A program made the translations under genes and the position numbers. Of a stretch of 47,579 nt of DNA, positions 8,446 through 16,673 are shown piece after piece. Below the pieces are notes generated by a model, which saw only the letters and a program-made list of their open reading frames with translations, searched no databases and was not told where the DNA came from. The stretch's first letter is position 1. Each line of letters opens with the position of its first letter. The stretch comes from Methanosaeta sp. PtaB.Bin039 (GTDB lineage: Archaea; Halobacteriota; Methanosarcinia; Methanotrichales; Methanotrichaceae). The stretch covers positions 1 through 47,579 of the forward strand of contig MVQI01000048.1 in NCBI GenBank assembly GCA_002067795.1, in the 5' to 3' direction.

Positions 8446-9399
8446 ATGAATCTTTTAGAGCGTATTCGCAAATCCAATAGGGTTTTCATCGTAGCGGTGG
8501 CAGGGGACAGCGGGTCGGGCAAGACCACATTCTCAAGCGCAATTCGGCGGATGCTGGGCGTAACAATGGTCTCCACCTTCTCGCTCGACGATTATCATTG
8601 TCTGGACAGAGCGGCCCGCAAAGAACAGGGGATTACTCCGCTTCACCCAGATGCCAACCAGTTCGAGCTATTGGCAGAGCATCTGTCTGCCTTGCGCCGT
8701 GGAGAGACCGTTGACAAGCCGGTCTATGACCATCAGAGCGGCGAGATCCGTGGCACTGAGCCCTTTTCAGCCTCTCCTGTGATCATAATCGAGGGGCTTC
8801 ATCCCTTCTACACGCCGCAGCTGCGCGAGCTGACCGACTTCAAGGTATTCGTGGACCCCTCGCGTGGAGTCAAACGCCGGTGGAAGCTGCGGCGGGATGT
8901 TGGGGAGCGAGGGTACGATCCCGAGGAGGTCATGAAGGAGATACTGCAGCGCGAGCCTGATTACAAGCTGTACGTTGACGTCCAGAAGATCTACGCCGAG
9001 ATGGTGATCAAGATTCAGGAGTCGCGCTTTCCGCCTCCCTGGCATGGTGCGGCTCCCGAGAGGTACTCGGTCCGCCTCATACAGCAGATGCTGGATGTGC
9101 CGATGGACGAGGTTGAGCTGACCATCGATCTGAGCAAGCTGATGCGTCTGTCTGAGCAGGAGTTCTCAATCGAGTTTCAGCGGGACGACTATTACGGAAA
9201 GCGGGTCGGCGTAATGACAATCGACGGCGAGCTTCACCGCGCCATGATCGAAGAGCTGGAGATGAAGCTGTGCCAGATCCTTGGGACATCCGCCCCTGCC
9301 GGCGAGCTGTCAGATCCATATGTGAACGCCACCAAGATGGCCCAACTGATGCTGATGTGGCGATTTTTGGAGAAGGTCAATTACCTGACGCGGGATTGA
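8446..9399 (+). CDS. prk: Archaeal phosphoribulokinase (uridine kinase-like fold)
   Basis: ATP-dependent kinase of 317 residues. In methanogens such as Methanospirillum and Methanothrix this family makes ribulose 1,5-bisphosphate for the reductive hexulose-phosphate pathway, together with form III RuBisCO. Walker A GDSGSGKTT is at 20-28, then SLDDYHCLDR, the TPLHPDANQFELL block, KPVYDHQSGEI, and the IIIEGLHPFY and DPSRGVKRRWKLRRD segments that match the PRK pattern. A start at 8353 is possible, but 8446 (MNLLERIRKSNRVF) fits the family's N-terminus. No RuBisCO gene is in the window. Uridine kinase is the main alternative; the 317-residue length and the C-terminal region favour PRK. Confidence 0.82.
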   Translation: MNLLERIRKSNRVFIVAVAGDSGSGKTTFSSAIRRMLGVTMVSTFSLDDYHCLDRAARKEQGITPLHPDANQFELLAEHLSALRRGETVDKPVYDHQSGEIRGTEPFSASPVIIIEGLHPFYTPQLRELTDFKVFVDPSRGVKRRWKLRRDVGERGYDPEEVMKEILQREPDYKLYVDVQKIYAEMVIKIQESRFPPPWHGAAPERYSVRLIQQMLDVPMDEVELTIDLSKLMRLSEQEFSIEFQRDDYYGKRVGVMTIDGELHRAMIEELEMKLCQILGTSAPAGELSDPYVNATKMAQLMLMWRFLEKVNYLTRD

Positions 9400-9483
9400 T
9401 CCCTGAAATAAATGGCCGATTATTGCAGGCAATTGATCGGCCAGCTGCTATCTGGGAGTATCCCAGTCGCGCTCTTTTCGAGA

Positions 9484-9516
9484 CCTAAGGAGGCATATCT
9501 CCTATAATGCCTCAGG
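9484..9516 (+). terminator. Stem-loop downstream of prk
   Basis: GAGGCAT at 9490-9496 pairs with ATGCCTC at 9507-9513 across a 10-base loop, and an outer CCT/AGG pair flanks a small bulge. It has no strong T-tract, so a role in 3'-end formation is only suggested by its position about 85 bases after the prk stop. Confidence 0.35.
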
Positions 9517-9694
9517 CGGACTTCGGGATTTGCGCTGTCTGGCCATCAGATGAGCATTAGCGGCTGACTGAGGTCGTGGGGGCTTGCCAGCTTTCTGCAG
9601 TATTTTTGGGCGGGCGTCTGGCAAAAGCCCCCACAGATCTCTGCCTTCTCCAAAGTCCCGGCCAGTCGCCCCTGCGATCCGCAATGGGCTTTCT

Positions 9695-10185
9695 TCAATC
9701 CTGGCCCCACATCTCGTGGGATACTATTTCGTGCAGCTCCTTTCGGCTGGCATGGCTGGCCGCTCCTGTGGATAGCCAAGCGACAGCAGCGCAACAACCT
9801 GAATTCCCTCCGGAATTCGCGGCATCTCTTTGACCTCTTGCTGATAAAGTGCCCCCGTCCAGCAGCACACCAGCCCCTCTGCGACGGCAGCCAGAGTCAT
9901 GTGGTCAACGGCGATGGCCACATCGATGCTTTACGCTGCCTGGACGCAGTTCATGATGCAATCGGTCTATTGTGTCGCAGGCGGCTATGATCGCCGGGGC
10001 TTGGGCCAAGAAGGACTGGCCTTTGGCAGCGCCAGCTTATTTCTGGTCTGCGCGTCTGCAGCAATCCACGAAATGGCAGTTCTGCACATTTCGGGCGGAG
10101 GGTGACAGGCAAAGCCGCCTCCAAGACTCGCTCCAGCTTCTCATCTTGAGCTGGCCTATCCTGGTAGGCGAGGGTGCTGCGGCTA
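9695..10185 (-). pseudogene. Decayed nitroreductase-family gene
   Basis: Fragments of one nitroreductase can be read in order on the minus strand but in different frames. First comes YQDRPAQDEKLERVLEAA (about 10165-10110), then AQAPAIIAACDT (about 10000-9970). The long piece SIDVAIAVDHMTLAAVAEGL...GIQVVALLSLGYPQERPAMP runs about 9925-9740, and the ending HEIVSHEMWGQD stops at 9695-9697. Stops and at least three frameshifts separate them. The family reduces nitro or flavin-type substrates with FMN. The N-terminal RRS motif and the dimer core are damaged, so no active enzyme is expected. Confidence 0.8.
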
Positions 10186-10199
10186 CTCTGTATCGCTTT

Positions 10200-10442
10200 T
10201 TAGGTGCGCCTCTTCATCTCCTTCTCAAGCTCCAGCCCCTCTGCGGTCAGGGACCAGCTGCCGTCGCTCTCGGCGATGAGCCCTCTGGATGCCAGATCCT
10301 CCAGCACTTTTCGGGCGGCTGGAGGAGTGAGCCTCTCAAGCTTGGCTATCTTCTCGGCAGGCATGGCGCCCTTTGATCCCAGCACTTTCATTACCCTTTC
10401 TCGATGCTGGTTTCCTAAAACGAAGCCCATTAAGTCCTTCAT
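10200..10442 (-). CDS. Small winged-helix protein
   Basis: An 80-residue, probably DNA-binding protein. Residues 12-75 read as a winged helix: VMKVLGSKGAMPAEKIAKLERLTPPAARKVLEDLASRGLIAESDGSWSLT (shown only to locate the helix-turn-helix and the wing) followed by EGLELEKEMKRRT. The family is common in methanogens as short stand-alone proteins of unknown target. The ATG at 10442 is divergent from the SRP RNA gene, whose 5' end is only about 50 bases away, so their promoters must overlap. Confidence 0.75.
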   Translation of the reverse strand: MKDLMGFVLGNQHRERVMKVLGSKGAMPAEKIAKLERLTPPAARKVLEDLASRGLIAESDGSWSLTAEGLELEKEMKRRT

Positions 10443-10462
10443 GATCTCAAAACCTCTCGCGT

Positions 10463-10494
10463 TAGCTTTATTGCCACCATTCTCTTAATAGCTT
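10463..10494 (+). promoter_or_regulatory. Promoter of the SRP RNA gene
   Basis: GCTTTATTG at about 10465-10473 is a TATA-like element centred roughly 27 bases before the predicted RNA 5' end at 10495. The same short interval must also serve the winged-helix gene running the other way. Confidence 0.45.
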
Positions 10495-10813
10495 GCGGCG
10501 GGCAAGTCCGGGTGGTTCGGCGTCACCTGTAACCTGAAATCCGTCGATAGCAGGGGACGAAGCTGGCGGACGACTCTATGCGCCGCACGATTCAGTCCAG
10601 TTGCCCACAATGATTCTCCGTCCTGTAGGGCCAGCATTGGCTCGAGGGCCTGCCGGAGGGCAGGTCAGCGGGTCTCAATCGCGGGGACCGGTTCAGGCCC
10701 GGAAGGGAGCAGACCTACCGCGGGTAACTGTCGCTTACAGGATGGCGGGGAGGAGAAAGCTCCTGGATCAACTGACGTGGGGCGTTCCTGGCAACCGCCG
10801 GCACACCCGCCGC
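10495..10813 (+). ncRNA. ffs: Signal recognition particle 7S RNA
   Basis: RNA scaffold of the archaeal SRP, binding SRP19 and SRP54 for co-translational targeting. The diagnostic helix 8 is GGCCCGGAAGGGAGCAG at about 10697-10713, with the conserved GGAAGG-type symmetric loop and AGCAG asymmetric loop. The ends pair as archaeal helix 1: GCGGCGGG at 10495-10502 with CCCGCCGC at 10806-10813. The roughly 319-base length is right for archaeal 7S RNA. Ends are set from that pairing and could shift by a few bases. Confidence 0.93.
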
Positions 10814-11231
10814 TTAACGATTCTCGGCAAAGCAGTTCTACAGCCGTCCAGCCTCATGAATTCCTCGATCAGCCTGCCCCATCCTCGCAACTGGGTGAAA
10901 TAGTGGCAGCCTTTCACCAGACCTCTATCATCCCCTGGATGGGTGTCTGGCATGCAAGTGGTCGATTGTTGCGATCGCGCCGTCAGAGCCAATGTTTGTC
11001 ATTCTCTGCAAAGCCCGCGTTTTTGTTATTCTTTGCAGGCTCCTCATCCCGTTTGGTCCGGGAATAATGTCTTATGATTATGAGTCATCGAGTCGCAGCC
11101 CTTGGATCAGGGCAGCGAAATCGGCAAAGCCAATCTTCAAAACAAATTATATCTGCAATACACTATTCTGATGTGCAGCCTGGAAAAAAATATGCTGGGG
11201 CGTCTGAGCTGCTGCAAAAGTCGCCCCGATT
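10814..11231. other. Intergenic stretch with a short imperfect direct repeat
   Basis: No confident gene. TTTGTCATTCTCTGCA at 10995-11010 recurs with two changes at 11022-11037. A minus-strand open frame (10992 down to 10768) reads like protein in places (DDRGLVKGCHYFTQL, GRLIEEFMRLDG) but runs into the SRP RNA 3' end and matches no family I know; it may be a relic. Confidence 0.35.
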
Positions 11232-11819
11232 TCAATCGATCTTGACCTCTTTGCCCTTCCTCTTCTCCATCTTGTCCAGAGTCAGGGTGAGCACGCCGTT
11301 GTTGTAGGTGGCCTTGGCGCTGTCCGGGTCCACGCTCTTCTCCAGCTGGATCATCTTGTAGAACTTGCGTTCGTCATCGGTCTTGATCTGGACGCTGTCC
11401 TCTGCCACATCCAGCTTTACCTTGGACTTGTCCACTCCCGGCAGCTCGGCGAATATCTTGAATCCATCCTTCTCCTCCATTATGTCCACCATCGGCTCCC
11501 GTCCGGAGGAGGGCTCTATGCCACGATAGGACGGCTTGATGTTTCCGAATTCCCGGAACACAGGCTCCTTGCCCGGCTCAGCCGTATAGCTGAAGCCGTA
11601 TACGAATGGGCCGTAGCGCCGAACTTTGCCGGCCTCGGTCTCCTCTTCCCGCATCAGCTCTCTGTACTCCTTGGGCAGGTCTTCCTCGAAGCGCTTCACC
11701 ATATCCTCAAAGGGCATTCGGAACCACTCGTCCTCGTCCCGCTCCTTGTGCTCGAAAGGAAAACCCCTGGCGAAGCTCTCGAATATATCGAATATAGACG
11801 GATATCTTCTTCCCCACAT
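11232..11819 (-). CDS. hsp20: Small heat-shock protein, Hsp20/alpha-crystallin family
   Basis: ATP-independent chaperone that binds unfolding proteins as large oligomers. The 195-residue protein has an acidic, aromatic-rich N-terminal arm (1-105) and an alpha-crystallin domain at about 108-188, with KIFAELPGVDKSKVKLDV and the hallmark NNGVLTLTLDK near 173-183. The C-terminal IXI motif is weak or missing (ends KGKEVKID, with VKI only). The N-terminal arm is longer than in typical 150-residue family members. A strong TATA box and an AGAGGTGAT ribosome-binding site lie upstream. Confidence 0.92.
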   Translation of the reverse strand: MWGRRYPSIFDIFESFARGFPFEHKERDEDEWFRMPFEDMVKRFEEDLPKEYRELMREEETEAGKVRRYGPFVYGFSYTAEPGKEPVFREFGNIKPSYRGIEPSSGREPMVDIMEEKDGFKIFAELPGVDKSKVKLDVAEDSVQIKTDDERKFYKMIQLEKSVDPDSAKATYNNGVLTLTLDKMEKRKGKEVKID

Positions 11820-11826
11820 TCTCCAT

Positions 11827-11880
11827 CACCTCTGATACTTATGTACACAACTATAGGTTTGCAGATCTATATAAATGTTT
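11827..11880 (-). promoter_or_regulatory. hsp20 promoter and ribosome-binding site
   Basis: Reading the minus strand, TTTATATA (11875-11868) is a perfect archaeal TATA box, placing the start of transcription near 11845. AGAGGTGAT then lies about 6 bases before the ATG at 11819. This is the strongest-looking promoter in the window. Confidence 0.7.
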
Positions 11881-12158
11881 TGTAGACATCCGTTACAGAT
11901 CAGGCAAAAACCATGATGAGCCGATCTCCATCCTTCAGGGCCTCACTTCCCGGCGCCTGGATCAGGGCGCAGGCTCATCATTCGGTCCAACAGGCTCCCG
12001 TGCGGTTGAGTTTCATGATCTTCCACGACTTCTTCGGCAAGGCGCCTAACGGTCTCATCTGTCGGCCTTGGTGGAAGTAGGCAGGAGGACGATGTCATGG
12101 TGCTGGCCAGGACCTCCCGGGCCAGCGTCGAGGCCATCAGTTGTCGTATCTGGCATCT
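11881..12158. other. Intergenic stretch downstream of nreA
   Basis: A 64-codon minus-strand frame (12137-11943) starts 22 bases after the nreA stop. Its first half is low in family character, and its end (DETVRRLAEEVVEDHE) looks helical. I cannot support a gene; it may be a short relic. Confidence 0.3.
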
Positions 12159-13331
12159 TCACAAAAAGAAGCCTGACAGGGTGGCCTGAGCTGGCCTCGA
12201 TAGCGAGGATAGGCGCCGCCAGCTATCTGCTGGGGTGCGCATGCGCATGTGCATTTCGGAGATGGCTTCCTCAAGCGTCTCCAATCTGCTTGGCGGGTGG
12301 CTGGCTGCCTTTCTGGCCGCCTCACGCACGACCCAGACCCCCAGAGGCGCCCAGTACTGCTCATTTATCTCTCTTAGTGCCAGTACCGAGGCCTGCCGTC
12401 CAAGCCTGCTGAGAATCTCCAGGGATGCCAGGCGGGCCGCATAATACCCACCGGCAAGGGTGCTGTATCCCCTGCGATCGCCAGGTCCCTCGCGGTCAGC
12501 CCCAATCCAGGCCTGCTCCTCCATCCAGGCCGAATGGGGCAGCCATATCTCGATCAGCTCGAATGCGAAGGATCTTGGCATAAGGAGTATCTCGAAATGG
12601 TTGCCAAGCAGCTCCCCGCTGAACAGCAGGTGCTCTTCTAGGACCGGCATGTTCAGCACCTCTCTTTTCAGCGCTCTTCCCACCATGTCGTCTGATGCTG
12701 TAATGGACCAGCGGGTGGGAACCAGCTTTCTCCTCTTTCCCAAGAGCCCTACAGACAGGAGGCGAGATATCTGGTCCACATCCACCCGGGATAAGAACAG
12801 CTCTTCTGCTGCCTGCGACGCCGAGATGTCGGTATCCGCCACAAGGGCGTCCACGCGGCGAGGGACGCTTGGGCTTGATGTCAGCTCTACCTCCCTCATC
12901 TCTCCGCTTGGGCCGGATGGAGACAAGACCCCGTCGAAGCTGAGATTTCCAGCTGGCGGCCTTACAAACGAGACCTCAAGCGAGACGGGACGGCTCGACA
13001 TAGCGATCTCCTGGGCGGTCTCCAGCAGCCGAGACGGTCGCATGGCCTGATGCACTCCAATCGAGGTCTCCGAGCGGACCAGCCGGGATCGCATGGCGAT
13101 GTAGTCCCCAACGTCCCTGCCAGCCACCTCTGGAAGCGTCCCGCATGCCGGGAGAAGCGGGCCGGCCTTTACAAGGGGATAACCCTGCCTGCCGACGAAG
13201 ACCTCCGGTGGAGAGTCGCCACAAATCGTGGTGCCCAGCGGCGGCAGGGCTGATATCACCTCCAACCTCCTCAGAACCGGGCAGACCGCCCGTCCGCAAA
13301 GCCCCTTACCCTTGCAGCTCACGCACCTCAT
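12159..13331 (-). CDS. nreA: DNA repair protein NreA with C-terminal PCNA-binding box
   Basis: Archaeal Nre-family protein (DUF650/DUF651), reported in Haloferax to act in repair of mitomycin-type damage with PCNA and UvrABC. The 390-residue product begins with a zinc-binding cysteine set (C3, C6, C12, C17) and has the family core [18 protein letters not shown]. The last residues read [10 protein letters not shown]382 to F389, a clean PIP box (Q-x-x-hydrophobic-x-x-F-F) for docking on the sliding clamp. The ATG at 13331 is preferred to the GTG at 13340 because it directly precedes the first cysteine pair. It is divergent from hisI across a 91-base gap. Confidence 0.9.
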   Translation of the reverse strand: MRCVSCKGKGLCGRAVCPVLRRLEVISALPPLGTTICGDSPPEVFVGRQGYPLVKAGPLLPACGTLPEVAGRDVGDYIAMRSRLVRSETSIGVHQAMRPSRLLETAQEIAMSSRPVSLEVSFVRPPAGNLSFDGVLSPSGPSGEMREVELTSSPSVPRRVDALVADTDISASQAAEELFLSRVDVDQISRLLSVGLLGKRRKLVPTRWSITASDDMVGRALKREVLNMPVLEEHLLFSGELLGNHFEILLMPRSFAFELIEIWLPHSAWMEEQAWIGADREGPGDRRGYSTLAGGYYAARLASLEILSRLGRQASVLALREINEQYWAPLGVWVVREAARKAASHPPSRLETLEEAISEMHMRMRTPADSWRRLSSLSRPAQATLSGFFL

Positions 13332-13385
13332 GAAGACCACACCGAAAACCGGGCAAAAAAACTCAAGGCCAAGTACTCTTCAGCT

Positions 13386-13400
13386 AATACTTTATAGGAT
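13386..13400. promoter_or_regulatory. Shared TATA element between nreA and hisI
   Basis: ACTTTATAGG near 13388-13397 reads as a TATA-like element in both directions (CTTTATAG forward, CTATAAAG reverse). Forward it lies about 27 bases before the hisI ATG, which would make hisI leaderless. Reverse it would start nreA transcription near 13365. Confidence 0.4.
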
Positions 13401-13422
13401 ATATCGGCTATCCAGTGAGTGC

Positions 13423-13788
13423 ATGACCGCGCCGGAACTGAAGCTTTCGGAAAGCAGCCTTATACCGGCCATCGCCCAGGACTGGCAGACCGGGCAGGTG
13501 CTGATGCTGGCCTATATGAACCGGGAGGCCCTGGAAAAGACCAGGGAGACCGGGGTGGCCCATTACTGGTCCAGATCGAGGAACAGGCTCTGGCGGAAGG
13601 GCGAGTCCTCAGGAAACGAGCAGAGGGTGCACGACATCCGTGTGGATTGCGATGGGGATTGCCTCTTACTGCTTGTGGAACAGATCGGCGGAGCCTGCCA
13701 TACCGGATACCGGTCCTGTTTTTACAGGGATCTCTTTGGCCAGGTTGTGGTAGACAGGATCTTCGATCCAGAGGAGGTCTACCGATAA
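13423..13788 (+). CDS. hisI: Phosphoribosyl-AMP cyclohydrolase HisI
   Basis: Opens the adenine ring of phosphoribosyl-AMP in histidine synthesis, a zinc- and magnesium-dependent cytosolic enzyme. The 121-residue product carries [13 protein letters not shown] near 23-36, [12 protein letters not shown]-like [19 protein letters not shown] at 45-63, and the metal-site block [20 protein letters not shown] (about 73-92) with C and D ligands. Stand-alone, without the HisE fusion. The ATG at 13423 gives the normal length; the longer frame from 13228 is rejected. The next gene begins at or just after its stop. Confidence 0.95.
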   Translation: MTAPELKLSESSLIPAIAQDWQTGQVLMLAYMNREALEKTRETGVAHYWSRSRNRLWRKGESSGNEQRVHDIRVDCDGDCLLLLVEQIGGACHTGYRSCFYRDLFGQVVVDRIFDPEEVYR

Positions 13789-13844
13789 CATCTCCGGTCT
13801 TCACGCTTCATAAGAGCCCCCTTCTTCATGCGGAGGCCTCCCTC

Positions 13845-14885
13845 GTGGACGGCCGGATATCAGTGCGCGCGTCCGGCCTTCTCTCTCATCTTCCATCTGC
13901 CAAGAGCTCCCTGAAGATGCTCGACTGCCAGGTCCCGGCGCATGTGGGTGAGCAGCTCTACCTCTCCACCTGGCTGCCTCCGGTCCCGAGCCGGGCCTTT
14001 GACCGGCTGGCAGCCAGCCGTATGCGCGCGGGGCTGGGGTGGCGCACTCCTGATCAGATCACCATATCCATCCTTGAGGACTGTCCCAACCGCTGCCTGC
14101 ACTGCGCTCTGCCCGACAGCGGTCGAGGCCTGCGCCTTTCCCCAACCCAGGTCCAAGTCATCGTGGACCAGGCCCTGGATATGGGCACAACTCTGGTGAT
14201 ATTCGACGGAGGGGAGCCATCTCTATATGATGATCTGCCAACTCTCGTGCGGGGCGTCGGCGACCGGGCGATCTCAACCATGTTCACCTCTGGAGCTGGT
14301 TTCTCTCTTGAGCTTGCCTGCCGGCTAAAGGAGGCCGGCCTTCAGGCGGTCAATGTGAGCCTCGACAGCCCGATCCCGCAGGAGCACGACGCCATGCGCG
14401 GTCGCAAAGGCGCCTTTGCCGATGCGATGTCTGCAGCTGAAAGCGCCATATCTGCCGGGCTGCTGCTGGACATCTACGTTGTTGTACGAAGGGAGAACCT
14501 CCGCCATCTGGCTGCCTTCCATGCGCTGGCGGCCAGGCAGGGGGCTCATGAGTTGACATTCTTCGAGGTAGTCCCGACAGGACGGTTTTACGGAGCTGTG
14601 GACGAGGTGCTACAGCCAGAGGACCACGACGAACTGCATCGTTTCGTGGCCGGCGCAGGAGCGCCCCGCATCTTCTCGGTTCCTGAAGCCTACCGGCACT
14701 TCGGCTGCTTCGCCGGTCGGACCTGGCTTCATGTAGCTCCGGACGGCGATGTGTATCCCTGCGCATGTCTTCCCAACAGTTTTGGAAATGTATTTTACGA
14801 GCCACTTGCCGATATATGGAAGCGGATGGGCAGGGTGGGCGGTGGGATCTGTCCTGGCCGAAAAGCTCCAGATTCTTCGTTCTGA
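13845..14885 (+). CDS. Radical SAM protein with SPASM-like C-terminal cluster
   Basis: Predicted radical SAM enzyme of unknown substrate, about 346 residues. The 4Fe-4S site is CPNRCLHC (C80, C84, C87), followed by the SAM-binding FDGGEPSLYDDL (GGEP motif) and NVSLDS. C288, C306, C308 and C336 in the C-terminal CFAGRT, VYPCACLP and GGICPG segments could ligate an auxiliary SPASM or twitch cluster. About 70 residues precede the radical SAM core. No ATG lies near the open frame's proper beginning: GTG 13845 is the best start, ATG 13917 is possible, and the frame is open to the hisI stop at 13788. Co-transcription with hisI is likely; a histidine-pathway role is not implied. Confidence 0.8.
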   Translation: MDGRISVRASGLLSHLPSAKSSLKMLDCQVPAHVGEQLYLSTWLPPVPSRAFDRLAASRMRAGLGWRTPDQITISILEDCPNRCLHCALPDSGRGLRLSPTQVQVIVDQALDMGTTLVIFDGGEPSLYDDLPTLVRGVGDRAISTMFTSGAGFSLELACRLKEAGLQAVNVSLDSPIPQEHDAMRGRKGAFADAMSAAESAISAGLLLDIYVVVRRENLRHLAAFHALAARQGAHELTFFEVVPTGRFYGAVDEVLQPEDHDELHRFVAGAGAPRIFSVPEAYRHFGCFAGRTWLHVAPDGDVYPCACLPNSFGNVFYEPLADIWKRMGRVGGGICPGRKAPDSSF

Positions 14886-14909
14886 TCAATAACTCTAAAT
14901 AGGAAATTA

Positions 14910-15800
14910 ATGATGACAATTAGTGATGCATATATGGATCTAACACCTGTTCAACGAGATATACTAACGGCACTGATCAACATCCATCGCCGAGAAGGAA
15001 GGGCGGTTAAGGGTGAAGAGATCGCGGAGCTGATCGATCGGAACCCCGGCACCATCCGCAACCAGATGCAGTCCCTGAAGGCTCTGAACTTGGTTGAAGG
15101 AGTGCCTGGGCCCAAGGGCGGCTATCGGGCCACCGGAACGGCTTACGAGGTGCTGTGCATAGATCACGCAGGCGACGTCGTCGAGGTTCCTGTAATCAAG
15201 AACGGAGTTCGCGTAGATGGTGCGACAGCCAACGAGATAATCTTCAACAAGGTAATGCGGCACGATAGCTGCGACGGCGTTGTGCGCATAACCGGAAACG
15301 TTCGGGATTTCAATATCGGCGACGAGATAGAGATAGGCCCCACCCCGGTAAACAGGCTCTATATCAAGGGCGAGATCACCGGCCGGGACGACACGATGTC
15401 AAGGCTGATATTCCGCGTCAAGGAGATGATCTCGGTGCCAAGGGTGCCGGTGCGGAGGATTGCCCGTCGGGCGGTTCGGATCAGCCCCACCACCAGCCTG
15501 CAGGAGGCCTCAAGACTGCTGATCCATAACGGAGTCGGCGAGGCCCTTGTGGAGGACAGCTCGCCAGGTCTGATCAACCTTTCAGATCTCGCCCGGGCCA
15601 TAGCCGAGGGCAGAGACAAAGTGGAGGTCAGGGAGATAATGACGAGGGGGTTTTTGACGATCGATGCCGATGACCTGATCTTCGAGGCGATCAAGATGCT
15701 GGGCAAGACCGGTTCCAGCCAGATCGTGGTTCTGGAAGGCGGCATTCCATGGGGATTTGTGGGCCCATCCGACCTGATGAAGTCATTGACTCCCGCATGA
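14910..15800 (+). CDS. Winged-helix regulator with CBS domain pair
   Basis: Predicted nucleotide-sensing regulator, 296 residues. A winged-helix DNA-binding domain lies at about 10-75 (GEEIAELIDRNPGTIRNQMQSLKALNLVEG), a middle beta-rich domain at 80-170, and two CBS motifs at 185-295, the second reading VREIMTRGFLTIDADDLIFEAIKMLGKTGSSQIVVLE. CBS pairs bind AMP, ATP or SAM. Methanogen relatives are often labelled IMP dehydrogenase-related, but no dehydrogenase core is present. ATG 14910 is directly followed by a second ATG; an AATAGGAAATTA segment precedes it. Separated from the radical SAM gene by only 24 bases. Confidence 0.83.
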   Translation: MMTISDAYMDLTPVQRDILTALINIHRREGRAVKGEEIAELIDRNPGTIRNQMQSLKALNLVEGVPGPKGGYRATGTAYEVLCIDHAGDVVEVPVIKNGVRVDGATANEIIFNKVMRHDSCDGVVRITGNVRDFNIGDEIEIGPTPVNRLYIKGEITGRDDTMSRLIFRVKEMISVPRVPVRRIARRAVRISPTTSLQEASRLLIHNGVGEALVEDSSPGLINLSDLARAIAEGRDKVEVREIMTRGFLTIDADDLIFEAIKMLGKTGSSQIVVLEGGIPWGFVGPSDLMKSLTPA

Positions 15801-15820
15801 CTATCCGATCGAGCGGAGAT

Positions 15821-15875
15821 CTTGGTCCCTGCGTTGGGGCCAAGGATCCCCCTCTCTGGATTTCCATTTTTTGGC
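15821..15875 (+). terminator. Terminator after the CBS regulator
   Basis: CTTGGTCCC (15821-15829) pairs with GGGGCCAAG (15836-15844) around TGCGTT, nine pairs including one wobble. A T6 tract follows at about 15868-15873. Position 21 bases after the stop fits termination. The rest of the gap to 16001 shows nothing else. Confidence 0.5.
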
Positions 15876-16001
15876 CGCTCCAATATGCTTTCTCCGGGAC
15901 GGTTCGAAGGCCGACGAACGCATCCCCAATTGATGAGAGCGCGGATCTCGGCGAGGGGACCAAGACACTGCTAAGGCGCCTCTCGAAATGTGTCTTATGC
16001 G

Positions 16002-16673
16002 CTACTTGAGTGCGATTTCCGTGCCCTGATGGTCGCCAAAGATCGCTTTTCTCAGGTTCGCGATGTCCGAGCCATTGACTATGGCCGTGGGAATTGAGCT
16101 TCGTTCGATTATCTTTGCAGCCAGCGGATCTATTGCGGACTTGGAGCCTGCCTTCATCTCGGTCATCATCGAGATCTCCACCAGCTTTCCGGGGGTCATC
16201 CTGTCGAATTTTTCGGCAGAGCTATCCACTTTGGGATCGGCGGTGTAGACGCCGTCGACGTTGGTGGCCACTATCAGACGGTCAGCTCTCACCAGCTCTG
16301 CCAGCAATGCAGAGACCGCATCGGTGGTCTGGCCTGGAGCGACGCCCCCCATCACCACGACCTTTCCAGGGGCGCTCTCTTTTGCAGCCTGGAGATAATC
16401 CTCAGGCACCGCAGCAGTATCCTCGCCCAAAGCGGCCATTAGAAGCATTGCATTCACCTTGGAGATGTTGATGCCTATCATATCGCAGAAGGTCTCGCTG
16501 GTTCCCAGGGCACGGGCCTTCTCGATGTAGGTGCGAGCGTATCTCCCTCCACCGACCACGACATATACGCTGTGCTCCTTGGCGAGCTTTCTCAGCTCTT
16601 CAGCATACCTTCGGAGTCCGTCTGAATCCTGCTCTGCCAGAAGGGAGCCGCCCAATGAATATACAATTATCAT
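16002..16673 (-). CDS. pyrH: Uridylate (UMP) kinase, archaeal type
   Basis: Phosphorylates UMP to UDP in pyrimidine synthesis. 223 residues of the amino-acid-kinase fold: SLGGSLL near the start for ATP, VVVGGGRYAR at 39-48, MGGVAPGQTTDA near 110 and VATNVDGVYTADPKVD near 135-152, then AIDPLAAKIIE. Length is typical of archaeal PyrH and shorter than bacterial forms. A TATA-like CTTTTTATTTC lies near 16697-16707 on the minus strand, about 30 bases before the ATG at 16673. It stands alone, with an AT-rich island upstream. Confidence 0.95.
   Translation of the reverse strand: MIIVYSLGGSLLAEQDSDGLRRYAEELRKLAKEHSVYVVVGGGRYARTYIEKARALGTSETFCDMIGINISKVNAMLLMAALGEDTAAVPEDYLQAAKESAPGKVVVMGGVAPGQTTDAVSALLAELVRADRLIVATNVDGVYTADPKVDSSAEKFDRMTPGKLVEISMMTEMKAGSKSAIDPLAAKIIERSSIPTAIVNGSDIANLRKAIFGDHQGTEIALK

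Noticed and set aside
10768-10992. Minus-strand frame running into the 3' end of the SRP RNA
   Set aside because: Some stretches look protein-like, but it overlaps the RNA gene and has no known relatives that I can name.
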